A DNA stretch of 64,000 nt from JBGSOV01 sp041738935 (GCA_041738935.1 JBGSOV010000001.1:62001-126000), one strand, 5' to 3'; counted from the stretch's first letter, positions 18,401 through 27,627 are shown. Notes: generated by a model from the sequence alone, not told the origin. Translations and numbers: made by a program.

Positions 18401-19348
18401 TTACGAATTCTGCTCATGTCCTTTTTGCAACACATATTCGCCGCGTGCCATCGCTTTGGCGCGATTGGCAGAGATTTTTTGCACAACTTTGAGTGGATCA
18501 CTGATGTTGCTAAATTCGCGTTCGCCGTTGGCGGCAGCAGTTTCGATTTTGATATTGCCATAGCCAAACAGATAGCTCAAAAATCCTGTATTATCGGGAC
18601 GGATATTGGTAATTGCCGGATACGAAATGTCGTTGAGTTTGTAGCCAAAAAGTTGCCGATTTTGCATGATAATGCGCTGATTGGTGACATAAATCACATC
18701 GTAATGAAAATCGAGCCACGCTTTCAAAAAAAAGATAATGGCAAAAGCAAAGCAGATTACCGCAATCGCGATTGCCGCGGGACCAAGTCCAAATGCTGCC
18801 AAAATTAGAAATCCCACCGAGACAAACACAATCGGCGGAATAATCATCAGCGTAAAGGTCAGTGGGTGCTTGTAAACGATGGTTTCGATACATTCTTGAT
18901 GCAGTGGCACAAACTGTCCGTGCGACTCTTGCGCAAGTTTGCCAACCGACATGCGCTCGGCGTAATAAATTCTGCCAAGTTTTAAAATGCGCAAAAGCCT
19001 GAGTGACAGCAGCGCGTGCGGCATGTGGTAAATTCCAAAGATTCCAAGGTAGAAGGGGAAGACTGCGATAAAATCAATCATTCCAAACCACGAGAAAATA
19101 TAGTGAAGGGGTTTTGGCGCCGACCACGCACGCAAAAAATATTCAATCGAAAATATCACAATCGTCACCCATTCAAAAATTTCAATAATCGGCAACAGTG
19201 GCGCAAGTGAAGCAATCAGATAAAATGGAATCGTGCCAACCGAGATAACAATCAAAATCGCAATCAGCGAGTTGAGCGCTTTTGCCCAGTTGTCGACTGG
19301 CTCGTGCAGGCAATTGTAGCAAATACGGCGGAAGCGGTTTTTGGTCAT
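18401..19348 (-). CDS. Voltage-sensor domain fused to bacterial PH (bPH2) domain
   Basis: 315 aa. The N-terminal half is a four-helix voltage-sensor-like module: S1 (ALNSLIAILIVISVG), S2 with an acidic charge-transfer site (FSIEYFLRAWSAP), S3 (GMIDFIAVFPFYLG) and an S4 with positive residues every third position (LRLLRILKLGR). No pore helix or selectivity filter follows. Instead there are two membrane helices and a bPH2/DUF304 domain (YVTNQRIIMQN ... FGYGNIKIETAA). Each half is a recognisable family; the combination is unfamiliar to me. It stands alone, divergent from the HIT gene. The ATG at 19348 is chosen over a frame open to 19381. Confidence 0.75.
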   Translation of the reverse strand: MTKNRFRRICYNCLHEPVDNWAKALNSLIAILIVISVGTIPFYLIASLAPLLPIIEIFEWVTIVIFSIEYFLRAWSAPKPLHYIFSWFGMIDFIAVFPFYLGIFGIYHMPHALLSLRLLRILKLGRIYYAERMSVGKLAQESHGQFVPLHQECIETIVYKHPLTFTLMIIPPIVFVSVGFLILAAFGLGPAAIAIAVICFAFAIIFFLKAWLDFHYDVIYVTNQRIIMQNRQLFGYKLNDISYPAITNIRPDNTGFLSYLFGYGNIKIETAAANGEREFSNISDPLKVVQKISANRAKAMARGEYVLQKGHEQNS

Positions 19349-19471
19349 ATCTGCACTATACGCTTCTTGTTTGAGAAGCAAAATCTTGATTTCCGCTTCT
19401 TCTTTTTACAAAGATTCGCCTTGCCGATAGCAGACCGATTCGCCAAAATAGAAGCGATTTTTATTCTCTTT

Positions 19472-19816
19472 ATGAGTGACCCCAATTGTATTTTTTGTAA
19501 AATCGTTGCGGGCAATATTCCCGCTAACAAGGTGTACGAAGACGATCAAGTGTTGGCGTTTCATGATATCAATCCCAAAGCAAAGGTGCATATTCTTATT
19601 ATTCCCAAAAAGCATATTCATTCTCTGACCGAAATGTCCGAAACCGACAAAATACTGGTCGGTCACATGGCATTTGTTAGTAAACAAATTGCGAGTGAGC
19701 AAGAACTTGCTGGTTACAAAACGCTGATTAATGTGAATAAAGAAGGGGGGCAAGTCGTCTTCCATCTCCACATGCATCTCCTCGGCGGCGGAAAGATCGA
19801 TCTTGCCCATTGCTGA
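19472..19816 (+). CDS. HIT-family nucleotide hydrolase (HINT-like)
   Basis: 114 aa. Zinc-type N-terminus DPNCIFCKIVAG, then the catalytic histidine triad HLHMHLLGG (HxHxHxx) near residues 97-105. The HINT branch hydrolyses AMP-lysine or aminoacyl-AMP type phosphoramidates. The ATG at 19472 gives the normal family length; a longer upstream frame crosses the divergent promoter region. The stop overlaps the next gene's ATG (TGATG). Confidence 0.9.
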   Translation: MSDPNCIFCKIVAGNIPANKVYEDDQVLAFHDINPKAKVHILIIPKKHIHSLTEMSETDKILVGHMAFVSKQIASEQELAGYKTLINVNKEGGQVVFHLHMHLLGGGKIDLAHC

Positions 19817-20880
19817 TGATGTCCTCCCGACTCGCGCATATCCGCAAAGCGATGCAAGCAACCAAGCTGGATGCGGCGGTTTTTTTTGACGAGCACTCGG
19901 TGCGCTTTTTTACCGGATTCGTCAGCAGTAATGCGCTGTATATCGTGACCCAAGCGGATGAATTTTTCCTCACCGATGGACGCTATTTGGCAGCGGCACG
20001 GGATTTTTTTGCGAAGACAAAAGTCACCGTGGATGAGATTCCGAGCGCAAAAGCGTGGCAGCGATTTTTTGGGAAAACGGGAATTACTACCGCAGGAGTC
20101 AGCTACGAGCGGATTTTTGCCGATCGACTTGAAAAATGGCGTACGGATTTTGGCATCACGATCGTGGATTTTTCTGGCGAGGAAAATCGCTTACGCGCCG
20201 CTAAATCGGCAGCCGAAATCGAGCAACTCGCCGCAGTCGCCGCTCTCGCCGACACGACGCTTTTGCAAGTCTTGCCGCAGTTAAAGGAAGGTATTACAGA
20301 AAAAGCATTTGCCTGGGAACTCGAAAAAGCCGGACGCGAACTGGGTGCGGAAGCGGTTTCGTTTCCATCAATCGTGGCATTTGGCGAGCACAGCGCCTTG
20401 CCACATCATCAGCCGACCGACCGCCAACTCGCAGCGCGCGAGCCGATTTTGATTGACTGGGGATTTCAAAAAGACGGCTTTTGCAGCGATTGCACGCGCT
20501 CGTTCTTTTTTGGTCAGCCGACTGCCGCATGGTTACAAGCGTACGAACGGGTGTTGCAAGCGCAAGCCGCGGGAATCGCAAAAATCCAAGGAGCAAATTT
20601 ATGTTCCGCGCCGCACGATGCTGCTGTTAAATCACTTGGCGAAGCGATGATTCATAGTTTTGGTCACGGCGTTGGACTCGAAGTCCACGAATATCCGGCG
20701 GTTTCGATCAAGAGCAAAGACAAATTTATTCCAAATATGGTCGTGACGGCGGAGCCCGGACTTTATTTCCCACAAAATTTTGGTATTCGCATCGAAGACA
20801 CTTTGGTCGTGACGGCAAAGGGAAATTATTCTCTGACGGCGCTTCCGAAAGCTATCAAAAGTTCGATTCTCAAAATTTGA
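19816..20880 (+). CDS. M24 Xaa-Pro aminopeptidase-like metallopeptidase
   Basis: 354 aa from ATG at 19816 (overlapping the HIT stop). An N-terminal creatinase-like domain (about 1-115) is followed by a pita-bread catalytic domain. All five dinuclear metal ligands are visible: D in LIDWGFQ, D in SDCTRSF, H in HSFGHGVG, E in TAEPGLYF, E in IRIEDT. Likely a PepP/PepQ-type peptidase cleaving after or before proline in peptide turnover. It is in an operon with HIT. Confidence 0.88.
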   Translation: MMSSRLAHIRKAMQATKLDAAVFFDEHSVRFFTGFVSSNALYIVTQADEFFLTDGRYLAAARDFFAKTKVTVDEIPSAKAWQRFFGKTGITTAGVSYERIFADRLEKWRTDFGITIVDFSGEENRLRAAKSAAEIEQLAAVAALADTTLLQVLPQLKEGITEKAFAWELEKAGRELGAEAVSFPSIVAFGEHSALPHHQPTDRQLAAREPILIDWGFQKDGFCSDCTRSFFFGQPTAAWLQAYERVLQAQAAGIAKIQGANLCSAPHDAAVKSLGEAMIHSFGHGVGLEVHEYPAVSIKSKDKFIPNMVVTAEPGLYFPQNFGIRIEDTLVVTAKGNYSLTALPKAIKSSILKI

Positions 20881-20949
20881 TCCGAGAGCGGATTGAGCTA
20901 GAAAAATTCTTATAAAAATGGCATAATATTCACAAATAAAAATCAATCC

Positions 20950-23490
20950 ATGAAATATTCTGCAGAAGGCATCGACGATTTACTGACGCAATTTTCTTCC
21001 CGCAAAGAAGGACTGACTCAGTCCGCAGCGAAAGAGTTACTCCAAAAATATGGGAAAAATGAACTCCCGAAAAAACGCCGCAGCCGTCTCAAGATGCTCC
21101 TTTTGCAATTTGCGAGTCCGCTTGTCTTTATTCTTTTTGGCGCGGTCGCTATTTCGCTGGCGATTCCACTCATCGAACACCACAGACTCGCGATCGAAGA
21201 CCTGATTGATCCAATCGCCATTCTGATCATTTTGATCCTCAATGCTTTTTTTGGGTTTTTTCAAGAACTGAAAGCCGAAAATACACTCGAAGCGCTTAAA
21301 GAAATGCAGCCCGAAAAAACCACCGTGTTGCGTAATGATCAGCAGCAAATCATCGATAGCACCGAAATCGTGCCGGGTGATATTGTGATTTTGGCTGAAG
21401 GCGACAAGGTTGCTGCGGATATTCGACTGCTCGAAGCGGTCGAACTGAATATCATCGAAGCAGCGCTCACGGGCGAATCCGCGCCATCACACAAAGATGC
21501 GATCTGGCAGGGCAACGGTGCGATCGGCGATCTGAAGAATATGGTCTTTGCGGGAACGCAGATTGCTTCCGGTCGCGGAGTCGGTTTAGTCGTTGCCACC
21601 GGCATACACACCGAATTAGGCAAAATTGCAAAAATGGTATTTGAAGCGGTTTCGCCGCCGACGCCACTCGAAAAACGACTCGACAAACTCGGTAAAAAAA
21701 TCGGGGGCGCGGTGATTTTCCTTTGCGTACTTGTCTTTATTGTTGCGCGTTTGAGAGACATTCCTTTTACGGAAGCACTCTTCACGGCTGTTGCTTTGGC
21801 AGTGTCTGCCGTACCAGAAGGGTTGCCAGCAGTCATGACAATCTCGCTCGCCGTTGGTGTGGCGATTATGGCAAAACGGAATGCACTCGTGCGCGAACTG
21901 AAGGCGGTCGAGACACTCGGTAGCGTCAATGTAATTTGTTCGGACAAGACGGGAACGATTACCGAAAACAAGATGCGCGTCGTTGCAGCGTATGCCGACA
22001 AAACACATTTTGACCAAAGCAAACTTAAAAATTTGGCAGAAACAAAAATTGGTAAACAAATGCTCGATGCGGTAGCAAGTTGCAACGATGCCGAACTTCC
22101 GGACATCGGCGATCCGACCGAAATCGGCTTGCTGCAAATCGCCGCTGATTACGGTATTCACAAGCGCGACAGAATCGGTGAAGTACCATTTTCTTCCGAG
22201 AAAAAATGGATGAGCACAACTCACCTCATCGAGAATGAAGAAATCGAATATATCAAAGGCGCTCCCGAAATCGTGGCAACTTTTTGTTCTGATTTGATTC
22301 ATGCCGAAATCGAAACTGCTACGACAAAAATGGCAGAGCAAGGACTGCGTACGATTGGCATCGCGATGCGTACGAAAGGCGCCAAAACTGCCGAATTTAT
22401 CGGAATTGTGGGATTGCTTGATCCGCCACGCCCCACGGTTAAAGATGCCATTGCTCGCGCCAATACCGCGGGAATCCGCACTATTATGATAACGGGCGAT
22501 CATGCGGTGACTGCCGAAGCGATAGCGCACCAAGTAGGACTCGAAGGAAAGGTAATGGCAGGAACAGAACTCGAAAAAACTTCTGATCTTGATTTGCAAA
22601 AAATCGTGCTCGATACCAATATTTTTGCGCGAGTTTCGCCGGAGCACAAAGTGCGAATTTGCAAAGCACTTCAATTCCATGGGCTCGTTGTCGCAATGAC
22701 TGGTGATGGTGTTAACGATGCGCCAGCACTGCAAACCGCGCAAATTGGGATTTCAATGGGAAAAGTCGGCACGAGTGTTGCACGCGAAGCGAGTGATCTT
22801 ATTTTGCTCGATGACAAATTCGACACAATCGTCGTCGGCATTGAAGAAGGACGGCGAATTTTTACGAACATCAAAAAATCCGTCTCGTTTTTGCTCCGCA
22901 CGAATTTTATGGAAGTGCTTATCGTTTTTGTGGCAGTGGCAACGGGAATGCCTTTACCGCTGTTACCAGTACATATCCTATTTCTTAATCTCTTGACCGA
23001 TTCGTTTCCGGCGCTTGCGCTTGCTGCCGAAGCTGCCGAAAAAAATATTATGAAGCAGCCTCCGCGCCCCGTTAGTGACGGTTTTCTGACCGGACAAACA
23101 AAGTATGTTATCGGACTTGGCATTATCGGCGCTGCTTTAACACTTGCTGTATTTCTCATCTGTGATTGGTCTTTGGTCGAATCCCAAGCGCGAAGCATAG
23201 CACTGGCGACTATTGTTATGATCGAGCTGACAGTCATTTATTCCATCAGACGTGATTCGCTTGTCTGGCAAGAAAAAGGTGCTTTTACCGAAAACCTCTG
23301 GGTACTGGGTGCAGTTGTGGTCGGGCTCGTGCTTTTTTTGCTCGCGCTTTATTCGCCGCTGAATGGTTTTATGAAATTAGAACCGTTTCCGATGGAGTAT
23401 TGGCTGCTCTGCCTCCTCTCCGGGGCAATTGTTTTCGCTTTCTCAGAGCTGATGAAGTATTTTGAATTGAAGCACAAACAACAGAAATAA
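20950..23490 (+). CDS. P-type Ca2+-transporting ATPase (P2A)
   Basis: 846 aa. An N-terminal cation-ATPase domain is followed by the E1-E2 actuator (LTGESAP) and PEGLPA in M4. The phosphorylation site CSDKTGTIT has its Asp at about residue 332, and the hinge TGDGVNDAPAL and paired C-terminal membrane helices follow. SERCA-type ion ligands appear kept: Glu of PEGLP, Asn and Glu of RTNFMEV in M5, Asn and Asp of NLLTDS in M6. This supports Ca2+ (or Mn2+) efflux. A CATAAT box lies about 20 bp upstream of the ATG. Confidence 0.9.
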   Translation: MKYSAEGIDDLLTQFSSRKEGLTQSAAKELLQKYGKNELPKKRRSRLKMLLLQFASPLVFILFGAVAISLAIPLIEHHRLAIEDLIDPIAILIILILNAFFGFFQELKAENTLEALKEMQPEKTTVLRNDQQQIIDSTEIVPGDIVILAEGDKVAADIRLLEAVELNIIEAALTGESAPSHKDAIWQGNGAIGDLKNMVFAGTQIASGRGVGLVVATGIHTELGKIAKMVFEAVSPPTPLEKRLDKLGKKIGGAVIFLCVLVFIVARLRDIPFTEALFTAVALAVSAVPEGLPAVMTISLAVGVAIMAKRNALVRELKAVETLGSVNVICSDKTGTITENKMRVVAAYADKTHFDQSKLKNLAETKIGKQMLDAVASCNDAELPDIGDPTEIGLLQIAADYGIHKRDRIGEVPFSSEKKWMSTTHLIENEEIEYIKGAPEIVATFCSDLIHAEIETATTKMAEQGLRTIGIAMRTKGAKTAEFIGIVGLLDPPRPTVKDAIARANTAGIRTIMITGDHAVTAEAIAHQVGLEGKVMAGTELEKTSDLDLQKIVLDTNIFARVSPEHKVRICKALQFHGLVVAMTGDGVNDAPALQTAQIGISMGKVGTSVAREASDLILLDDKFDTIVVGIEEGRRIFTNIKKSVSFLLRTNFMEVLIVFVAVATGMPLPLLPVHILFLNLLTDSFPALALAAEAAEKNIMKQPPRPVSDGFLTGQTKYVIGLGIIGAALTLAVFLICDWSLVESQARSIALATIVMIELTVIYSIRRDSLVWQEKGAFTENLWVLGAVVVGLVLFLLALYSPLNGFMKLEPFPMEYWLLCLLSGAIVFAFSELMKYFELKHKQQK

Positions 23491-23568
23491 CATTTCTTCT
23501 ATCGCAAATTTGCCTTCCGATTTACTCATGCGACAAAACTGAGTAGGATTACAGAGAGTTTTTTTTGC

Positions 23569-24246
23569 ATGATTCGTTTTGACAATGTGACCAAAACCTA
23601 CCGATTGGGAGACACTACTTGGACACTTGGACCGGTTTCTTTCGAAATCGAGCAGGGTGAATCCGTCGCGATTGTCGGACGTTCTGGCTCGGGCAAGTCG
23701 ACGTGTCTGCAGGTGATGGGCGGATTGCAAGTTCCCGAAAGCGGACAAGTTATTGTCGCCGATCAAAACATCGCGCAGCTTTCTGAATCAGCAAGCAACC
23801 GCTTTCGTAACGAACATGTCGGTTTTGTATTTCAAGATTTCTTTTTATTGGACGAATTTTCTTTGCTCGATAATGTTATGTTGCCGCTGCTGATTCGCAA
23901 TATTTCTCGCCAGACAGCAGCGAGTGAAGCCGAATCGGTTTTGCAAAAAGTGGGATTATTGGACAAATTGCGTAACAAGCCTGCCGAATTATCTGGCGGA
24001 CAACGTCAGCGCGCTGCCATTGCACGTGCACTCGTCAGCAAGCCGCAACTGATTTTGGCGGATGAACCGACGGGCAATCTCGACGCAACTACGGGCAAAG
24101 AAATCATCGATTTGCTCTTTTCTCTCAATACTGCCGAAGGCACCACACTCGTAATTGTCACGCACGACGCGACGATTGCCAAACAAGCAAGCCGCACGCT
24201 CACATTGGCGGACGGCAAACTTCTTTCTTCTCTTTCTTCATCATGA
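23569..24246 (+). CDS. ABC transporter ATP-binding protein (LolD/MacB type), no adjacent permease
   Basis: 225 aa with Walker A GRSGSGKST (residues 37-45), Q-loop FVFQDFFLLDE, signature LSGGQRQR, Walker B LILADEPTGNLD and switch His in VTHD. The ADEPTGNLD stretch and length place it with LolD/MacB/FtsE-like ATPases that drive lipoprotein or peptide transporters. No FtsX/MacB-like permease gene is next to it. Instead its stop overlaps dapB by 4 bp. Confidence 0.9.
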   Translation: MIRFDNVTKTYRLGDTTWTLGPVSFEIEQGESVAIVGRSGSGKSTCLQVMGGLQVPESGQVIVADQNIAQLSESASNRFRNEHVGFVFQDFFLLDEFSLLDNVMLPLLIRNISRQTAASEAESVLQKVGLLDKLRNKPAELSGGQRQRAAIARALVSKPQLILADEPTGNLDATTGKEIIDLLFSLNTAEGTTLVIVTHDATIAKQASRTLTLADGKLLSSLSSS

Positions 24247-24986
24247 ATATCGGACTGATTGGGTTTGGCAAAATGGGGCGACTGATTCACAAAATAGCCA
24301 TAGAACGCGGGCACACGATTGGTGCAATTATCGATCCGCAAGCGGCGGAAGCAACCGCAAAAGTTTTGAGCAAAGATTCTCGTGCCGATGTCTTTATCGA
24401 TTTTTCTCATCCTGATGCAGTCGTCGAGAATATCGAAACTGCGTGTAAACTCGGTCACAAAATCGTGGTTGGTACAACCGGTTGGAGCAATGATTTGCCG
24501 CGCATTCGTGCGCTTATCGAATCATCCGAGAACGCGCTTATTTGGGCGAGTAATTTTTCACCAGCAGTGCAAATGTTTTTTCGCATTGTACGACGCGCAG
24601 CGCAAATCGCGAATGCTTTACCCGAATGTGATATCGCTTCGTGGGAAGCGCATCATCGCCACAAAGCCGATGCGCCAAGTGGCACGGCATTGTCTGTCGG
24701 CGAGATTCTCTTGGGCGAAATCGACCGCAAGACCGAACTTCTCCTCGATCGTCCACAAGGAAAAATCGCTCCACAACAATTGCATCTTGCGACCATTCGC
24801 GCCGGCGAGATTCCTGGAACACATTCGGTACTCTTTGATTTTGCGGCAGAAACAATCGAGCTCAAATCCGTCTCGCGCAGTCGCGAAGGCTTTGCTCTGG
24901 GTGCGGTGATGGCAGCAGAATATTTGAACGATAAAACTGGATTCTTCCATTATGACGAAGTGTTTGAGGAGATCTTGAAAATGTAA
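24243..24986 (+). CDS. dapB: 4-hydroxy-tetrahydrodipicolinate reductase
   Basis: NAD(P)H reductase of the DAP/lysine pathway. 247 aa. N-terminal dinucleotide site LIGFGKMGR and catalytic segment WEAHHRHKADAPSGTA with the conserved His-His-x-x-Lys and the substrate-binding PSGTA. Translationally coupled (4-bp overlap) to the orphan ABC ATPase. dapF and lysA lie 10-14 kb upstream rather than adjacent. Confidence 0.95.
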   Translation: MNIGLIGFGKMGRLIHKIAIERGHTIGAIIDPQAAEATAKVLSKDSRADVFIDFSHPDAVVENIETACKLGHKIVVGTTGWSNDLPRIRALIESSENALIWASNFSPAVQMFFRIVRRAAQIANALPECDIASWEAHHRHKADAPSGTALSVGEILLGEIDRKTELLLDRPQGKIAPQQLHLATIRAGEIPGTHSVLFDFAAETIELKSVSRSREGFALGAVMAAEYLNDKTGFFHYDEVFEEILKM

Positions 24987-25006
24987 ACTACGAATCGGGC
25001 TTGAGT

Positions 25007-25033
25007 TTGACAAAAATATGATAAGTATATAAA
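25007..25033 (+). promoter_or_regulatory. Sigma-70-like promoter for the gene at 25058
   Basis: TTGACA at 25007-25012 is followed 15 nt later by TATAAA at 25028-25033 within an AT-rich stretch, about 25 bp upstream of the ATG. The spacing is a little short, so the exact -10 is uncertain. Confidence 0.45.
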
Positions 25034-25057
25034 AAAATTCATGATTTTTAATGAACT

Positions 25058-25453
25058 ATGTCTAGATTAGGTCGCGAACAATGTGTGGATAACTGGAGAG
25101 CGCAACGAGCTTTGTTGAGCACTCAAAACAAAGCAAAAAAAGTAACAACCGAGAATCGAGAGACTCAAGAGGAAGATTCCGCCACTGCAATTGCTTTATT
25201 CGCAGAAGATTTTGTGAACAGAGTTCAAAGACTGATGGCAGCAAATAATATTATTGCTCCTGTTGAAGCGATAGATAAATTAAGTCAAACATCTACGTCG
25301 GTTGCGCTAAATAATGCTGATATTGTCATAGGCACATCACGAGGTGGCATTTTGTCTCGATTAGTGAATGCAATTTTAGCAGTTGATGATACGCTTCGGA
25401 ATTGCAGGGGTGAGATTGCCGCGCATTTGAGGAGTTCAAAAGTTTCGGAATAA
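25058..25453 (+). CDS. Uncharacterised 131-aa protein
   Basis: Soluble, helical, with a basic N-terminus (SRLGREQCVDNWRAQRALL) and an Ala/Ile-rich second half. No signal peptide and no family recognised. A good TTGACA-type promoter precedes it. It stands alone between dapB and a membrane protein. Confidence 0.5.
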   Translation: MSRLGREQCVDNWRAQRALLSTQNKAKKVTTENRETQEEDSATAIALFAEDFVNRVQRLMAANNIIAPVEAIDKLSQTSTSVALNNADIVIGTSRGGILSRLVNAILAVDDTLRNCRGEIAAHLRSSKVSE

Positions 25454-25548
25454 GCATTTGTTCGCATCCAATTATTAATTAAACTTTGCATTGTCATCTT
25501 CATTTGATTTTGCCACAATCGCAGAAGAGCATATTTTTCTAGCGAATT

Positions 25549-26151
25549 GTGAATAGTAAGGTACTCATCAGAGATTTTCAACGGCTTGGCTCTGGGACAA
25601 AACTTGTTTTTTTTGGTGGATTGTTGGCTTTGGTGTCTGCGTTTTTTCCGTGGTATCAGATGGAGCGCGTCGAAAGCTTGGATTTTCGAATCCAAACGAT
25701 TCCTGACGTGAGCAGTGGTTTTACCAAGTTTCCGATATTTGGCTTTCTTTCTGTGATTTTTGCCATTGCTGCCCTGATTTTATTTGTGCAGCATTTTTTT
25801 GGCACTCGCAAAAGTTTTGGCATTACGCACGGCAAAGCGTGGGCATTTTTGGGCGCGCAGAGTGTGTTTACGCTGATGATTGCGCTGTTTGTCCTCTCGA
25901 GTGAGATGCAATCGATTCCTAGCGCGCAGCTGAGATTTGGCTTGTTTCTCTCACTTTTTTCGCATCTGCTGATTCTTTTTGGCGGATATGTTGAAGAAAA
26001 ATCTCGTCAAAAATCCGAAACCATCGCCTCACTTTCTCCGCAGCCGGGCACATATGGTGGCTTTCATATACAACCAGAAGAACCCGAAGCTCATTACGAA
26101 CAACTTTCTTTATCCGATGCCGATGCCGGGCGAAAACCAGTTTTACGCTGA
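25549..26151 (+). CDS. Four-helix membrane protein with acidic tail
   Basis: 200 aa starting at GTG 25549. Four hydrophobic helices (about 19-33, 60-82, 93-115, 123-146), then a charged Glu/Pro-rich cytosolic-type tail of about 50 residues. An FFPWYQME motif follows the first helix, a feature of small membrane proteins widespread in CPR genomes; function unknown. The 3' end overlaps the zinc-ribbon gene by 35 bp. Confidence 0.6.
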   Translation: MNSKVLIRDFQRLGSGTKLVFFGGLLALVSAFFPWYQMERVESLDFRIQTIPDVSSGFTKFPIFGFLSVIFAIAALILFVQHFFGTRKSFGITHGKAWAFLGAQSVFTLMIALFVLSSEMQSIPSAQLRFGLFLSLFSHLLILFGGYVEEKSRQKSETIASLSPQPGTYGGFHIQPEEPEAHYEQLSLSDADAGRKPVLR

Positions 26152-26422
26152 CAACGAAAAAAATAGTGAAGTAAAAGAAACCGACATTGATTTGTCGATC
26201 GCTTACGAACTCAAAGTCAAATCTCTGCCCGAAGATCAATGGGAAGACCAAGCCATTGTATTTTTTTGTAACGATTGTGAAAAAATCGTCGCTGCCGAAA
26301 AGAATAAAAACGCCGTCAAATTTACTTGCGCTGTCTGCAAAGGCAAAAATATTTCCTTTGGAACACAAAAATCAGTCAACAATTTTTTTCGCCTTAATGA
26401 AGGCGGTAAGCGAAAAAAATAA
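26117..26422 (+). CDS. Small zinc-ribbon protein
   Basis: 101 aa from ATG at 26117; a longer frame from 25979 lies wholly inside the upstream gene and is rejected. The C-terminal half holds a four-cysteine ribbon: FFCNDCEK, then 14-15 residues, then FTCAVCKG, ending in a basic NEGGKRKK tail. It probably binds zinc and perhaps RNA or ribosomes, by analogy to other small ribbon proteins. The overlap with the previous gene suggests coupled translation. Confidence 0.65.
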   Translation: MPMPGENQFYADNEKNSEVKETDIDLSIAYELKVKSLPEDQWEDQAIVFFCNDCEKIVAAEKNKNAVKFTCAVCKGKNISFGTQKSVNNFFRLNEGGKRKK

Positions 26423-26437
26423 ATTTTCATAAAAAAG

Positions 26438-26456
26438 TTTGCTTTTCTTTAGCAAA
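26438..26456 (+). promoter_or_regulatory. recA: Palindrome upstream of recA
   Basis: TTTGCT (26438-26443) and AGCAAA (26451-26456) flank a 7-nt spacer, about 36 bp before the recA ATG. It could be an operator or just a hairpin. It does not match the E. coli or Gram-positive LexA consensus. Confidence 0.3.
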
Positions 26457-26491
26457 TCGACAAAACTAGTATTGTTATTTTTTTATACCAT

Positions 26492-27565
26492 ATGACAGCA
26501 AAGTCAACAAAACAATCAGACTCACGTAGTGAAGCGCTTAAAACCGCTTTGGGACAAATCCAAAAACAATTTGGTGAAGGCGCAATTATGAATCTTTCTG
26601 ACGCCGGTAAGATGAAAGTCGAAACTATTCCAACGGGCGCAATCTCGCTCGATATCGCTTTGGGCGGCGGAATTCCAAAAGGACGAATTATCGAAATTTT
26701 TGGTCCAGAAAGCTCGGGAAAAACCACGATGACACTGCATATTGCTGCCGAATGCCAAAAATTGGGTGGACAAGTTGCCTTTATTGATGCCGAGCACGCT
26801 CTCGACCCGGAATATGCACAGCGCATCGGACTCAATCTCAATAGTTGTACAATCTCGCAACCAAGTTCGGGTGAAGAGGCTCTCGAAATTACCGAAATGC
26901 TGGTTCGCAGCGGTGCAGTTGATTTGATTATCATCGACTCGGTAGCGGCGTTGACGCCAAAAGCCGAAATCGAAGGAATGATGGGAGACTCACACATGGG
27001 TTTGCAAGCGCGCTTGATGAGTCAGGCACTCCGCAAATTGACGTCTGCTGTTTCAAAATCCAAGTGCACGATTATTTTCATCAATCAAATTCGTATGAAG
27101 ATTGGCGTGATGTTTGGTAATCCCGAAACCACGACTGGCGGAAACGCGCTCAAGTTCTATTCTTCCGTTCGTCTCGATATTCGTCGCATTGCCAAAATCG
27201 ACTCTGCGACTGATGACGGCAAAGAAGTCACCGGAAACCGCGTGCGTGTCAAAGTTGTCAAAAACAAAGTCGCTGCGCCTTTTCGCCAAGCGGAGTTTGA
27301 TATTATGTTCAATGAAGGAATTTCACGCGAAGGCGACATTCTCGATCTTGCGACCGAACGCAATATTGTCAAAAAAGCTGGCGCATTCTTTTCGTACGGC
27401 GATACCAAGCTGGGTCAGGGACGCCTCAAAGCAATTGATTTTATGAAAAGTCATCCCGAAATGACCGACGAAGTGACTCGTCAATTGATGATGAAGGTTG
27501 ACGCGCAAGTGGCTGTAGCAGCTGATACTGAGGAAGAGCCAAGCGAAATCGAAGACGAAGCATAA
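26492..27565 (+). CDS. recA: Recombinase A
   Basis: RecA forms ATP-dependent filaments on single-stranded DNA for homologous recombination and SOS signalling. 357 aa. Walker A is GPESSGKTT at about residues 70-78, Walker B LIIIDSVAAL. The DNA-binding loop region has MSQALRKLTS and FINQIRMKIGVMFGNPETTTGG. The acidic C-terminal tail (EEEPSEIEDEA) is typical. A terminator follows at 27593. Confidence 0.98.
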   Translation: MTAKSTKQSDSRSEALKTALGQIQKQFGEGAIMNLSDAGKMKVETIPTGAISLDIALGGGIPKGRIIEIFGPESSGKTTMTLHIAAECQKLGGQVAFIDAEHALDPEYAQRIGLNLNSCTISQPSSGEEALEITEMLVRSGAVDLIIIDSVAALTPKAEIEGMMGDSHMGLQARLMSQALRKLTSAVSKSKCTIIFINQIRMKIGVMFGNPETTTGGNALKFYSSVRLDIRRIAKIDSATDDGKEVTGNRVRVKVVKNKVAAPFRQAEFDIMFNEGISREGDILDLATERNIVKKAGAFFSYGDTKLGQGRLKAIDFMKSHPEMTDEVTRQLMMKVDAQVAVAADTEEEPSEIEDEA

Positions 27566-27592
27566 TTCTCACAAAAGTGAAAAGATGAGCAA

Positions 27593-27627
27593 GCGCTAAA
27601 GTACTATACTTTGGCGCCTGTTTTTTT
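27593..27627 (+). terminator. Intrinsic terminator of recA
   Basis: GCGCTAAAGTA (27593-27603), loop CTA, TACTTTGGCGC (27607-27617): an 11-bp stem with one G-U pair, followed after CTG by T7 (27621-27627). It begins 28 bp after the recA stop. Confidence 0.85.

Noticed and set aside
21339..22743. Long minus-strand frames within the P-type ATPase
   Set aside because: Antisense shadows of a long GC-biased gene.
25979..26116. Upstream extension of the zinc-ribbon gene
   Set aside because: Lies fully inside the preceding membrane-protein gene; ATG at 26117 is the natural start.
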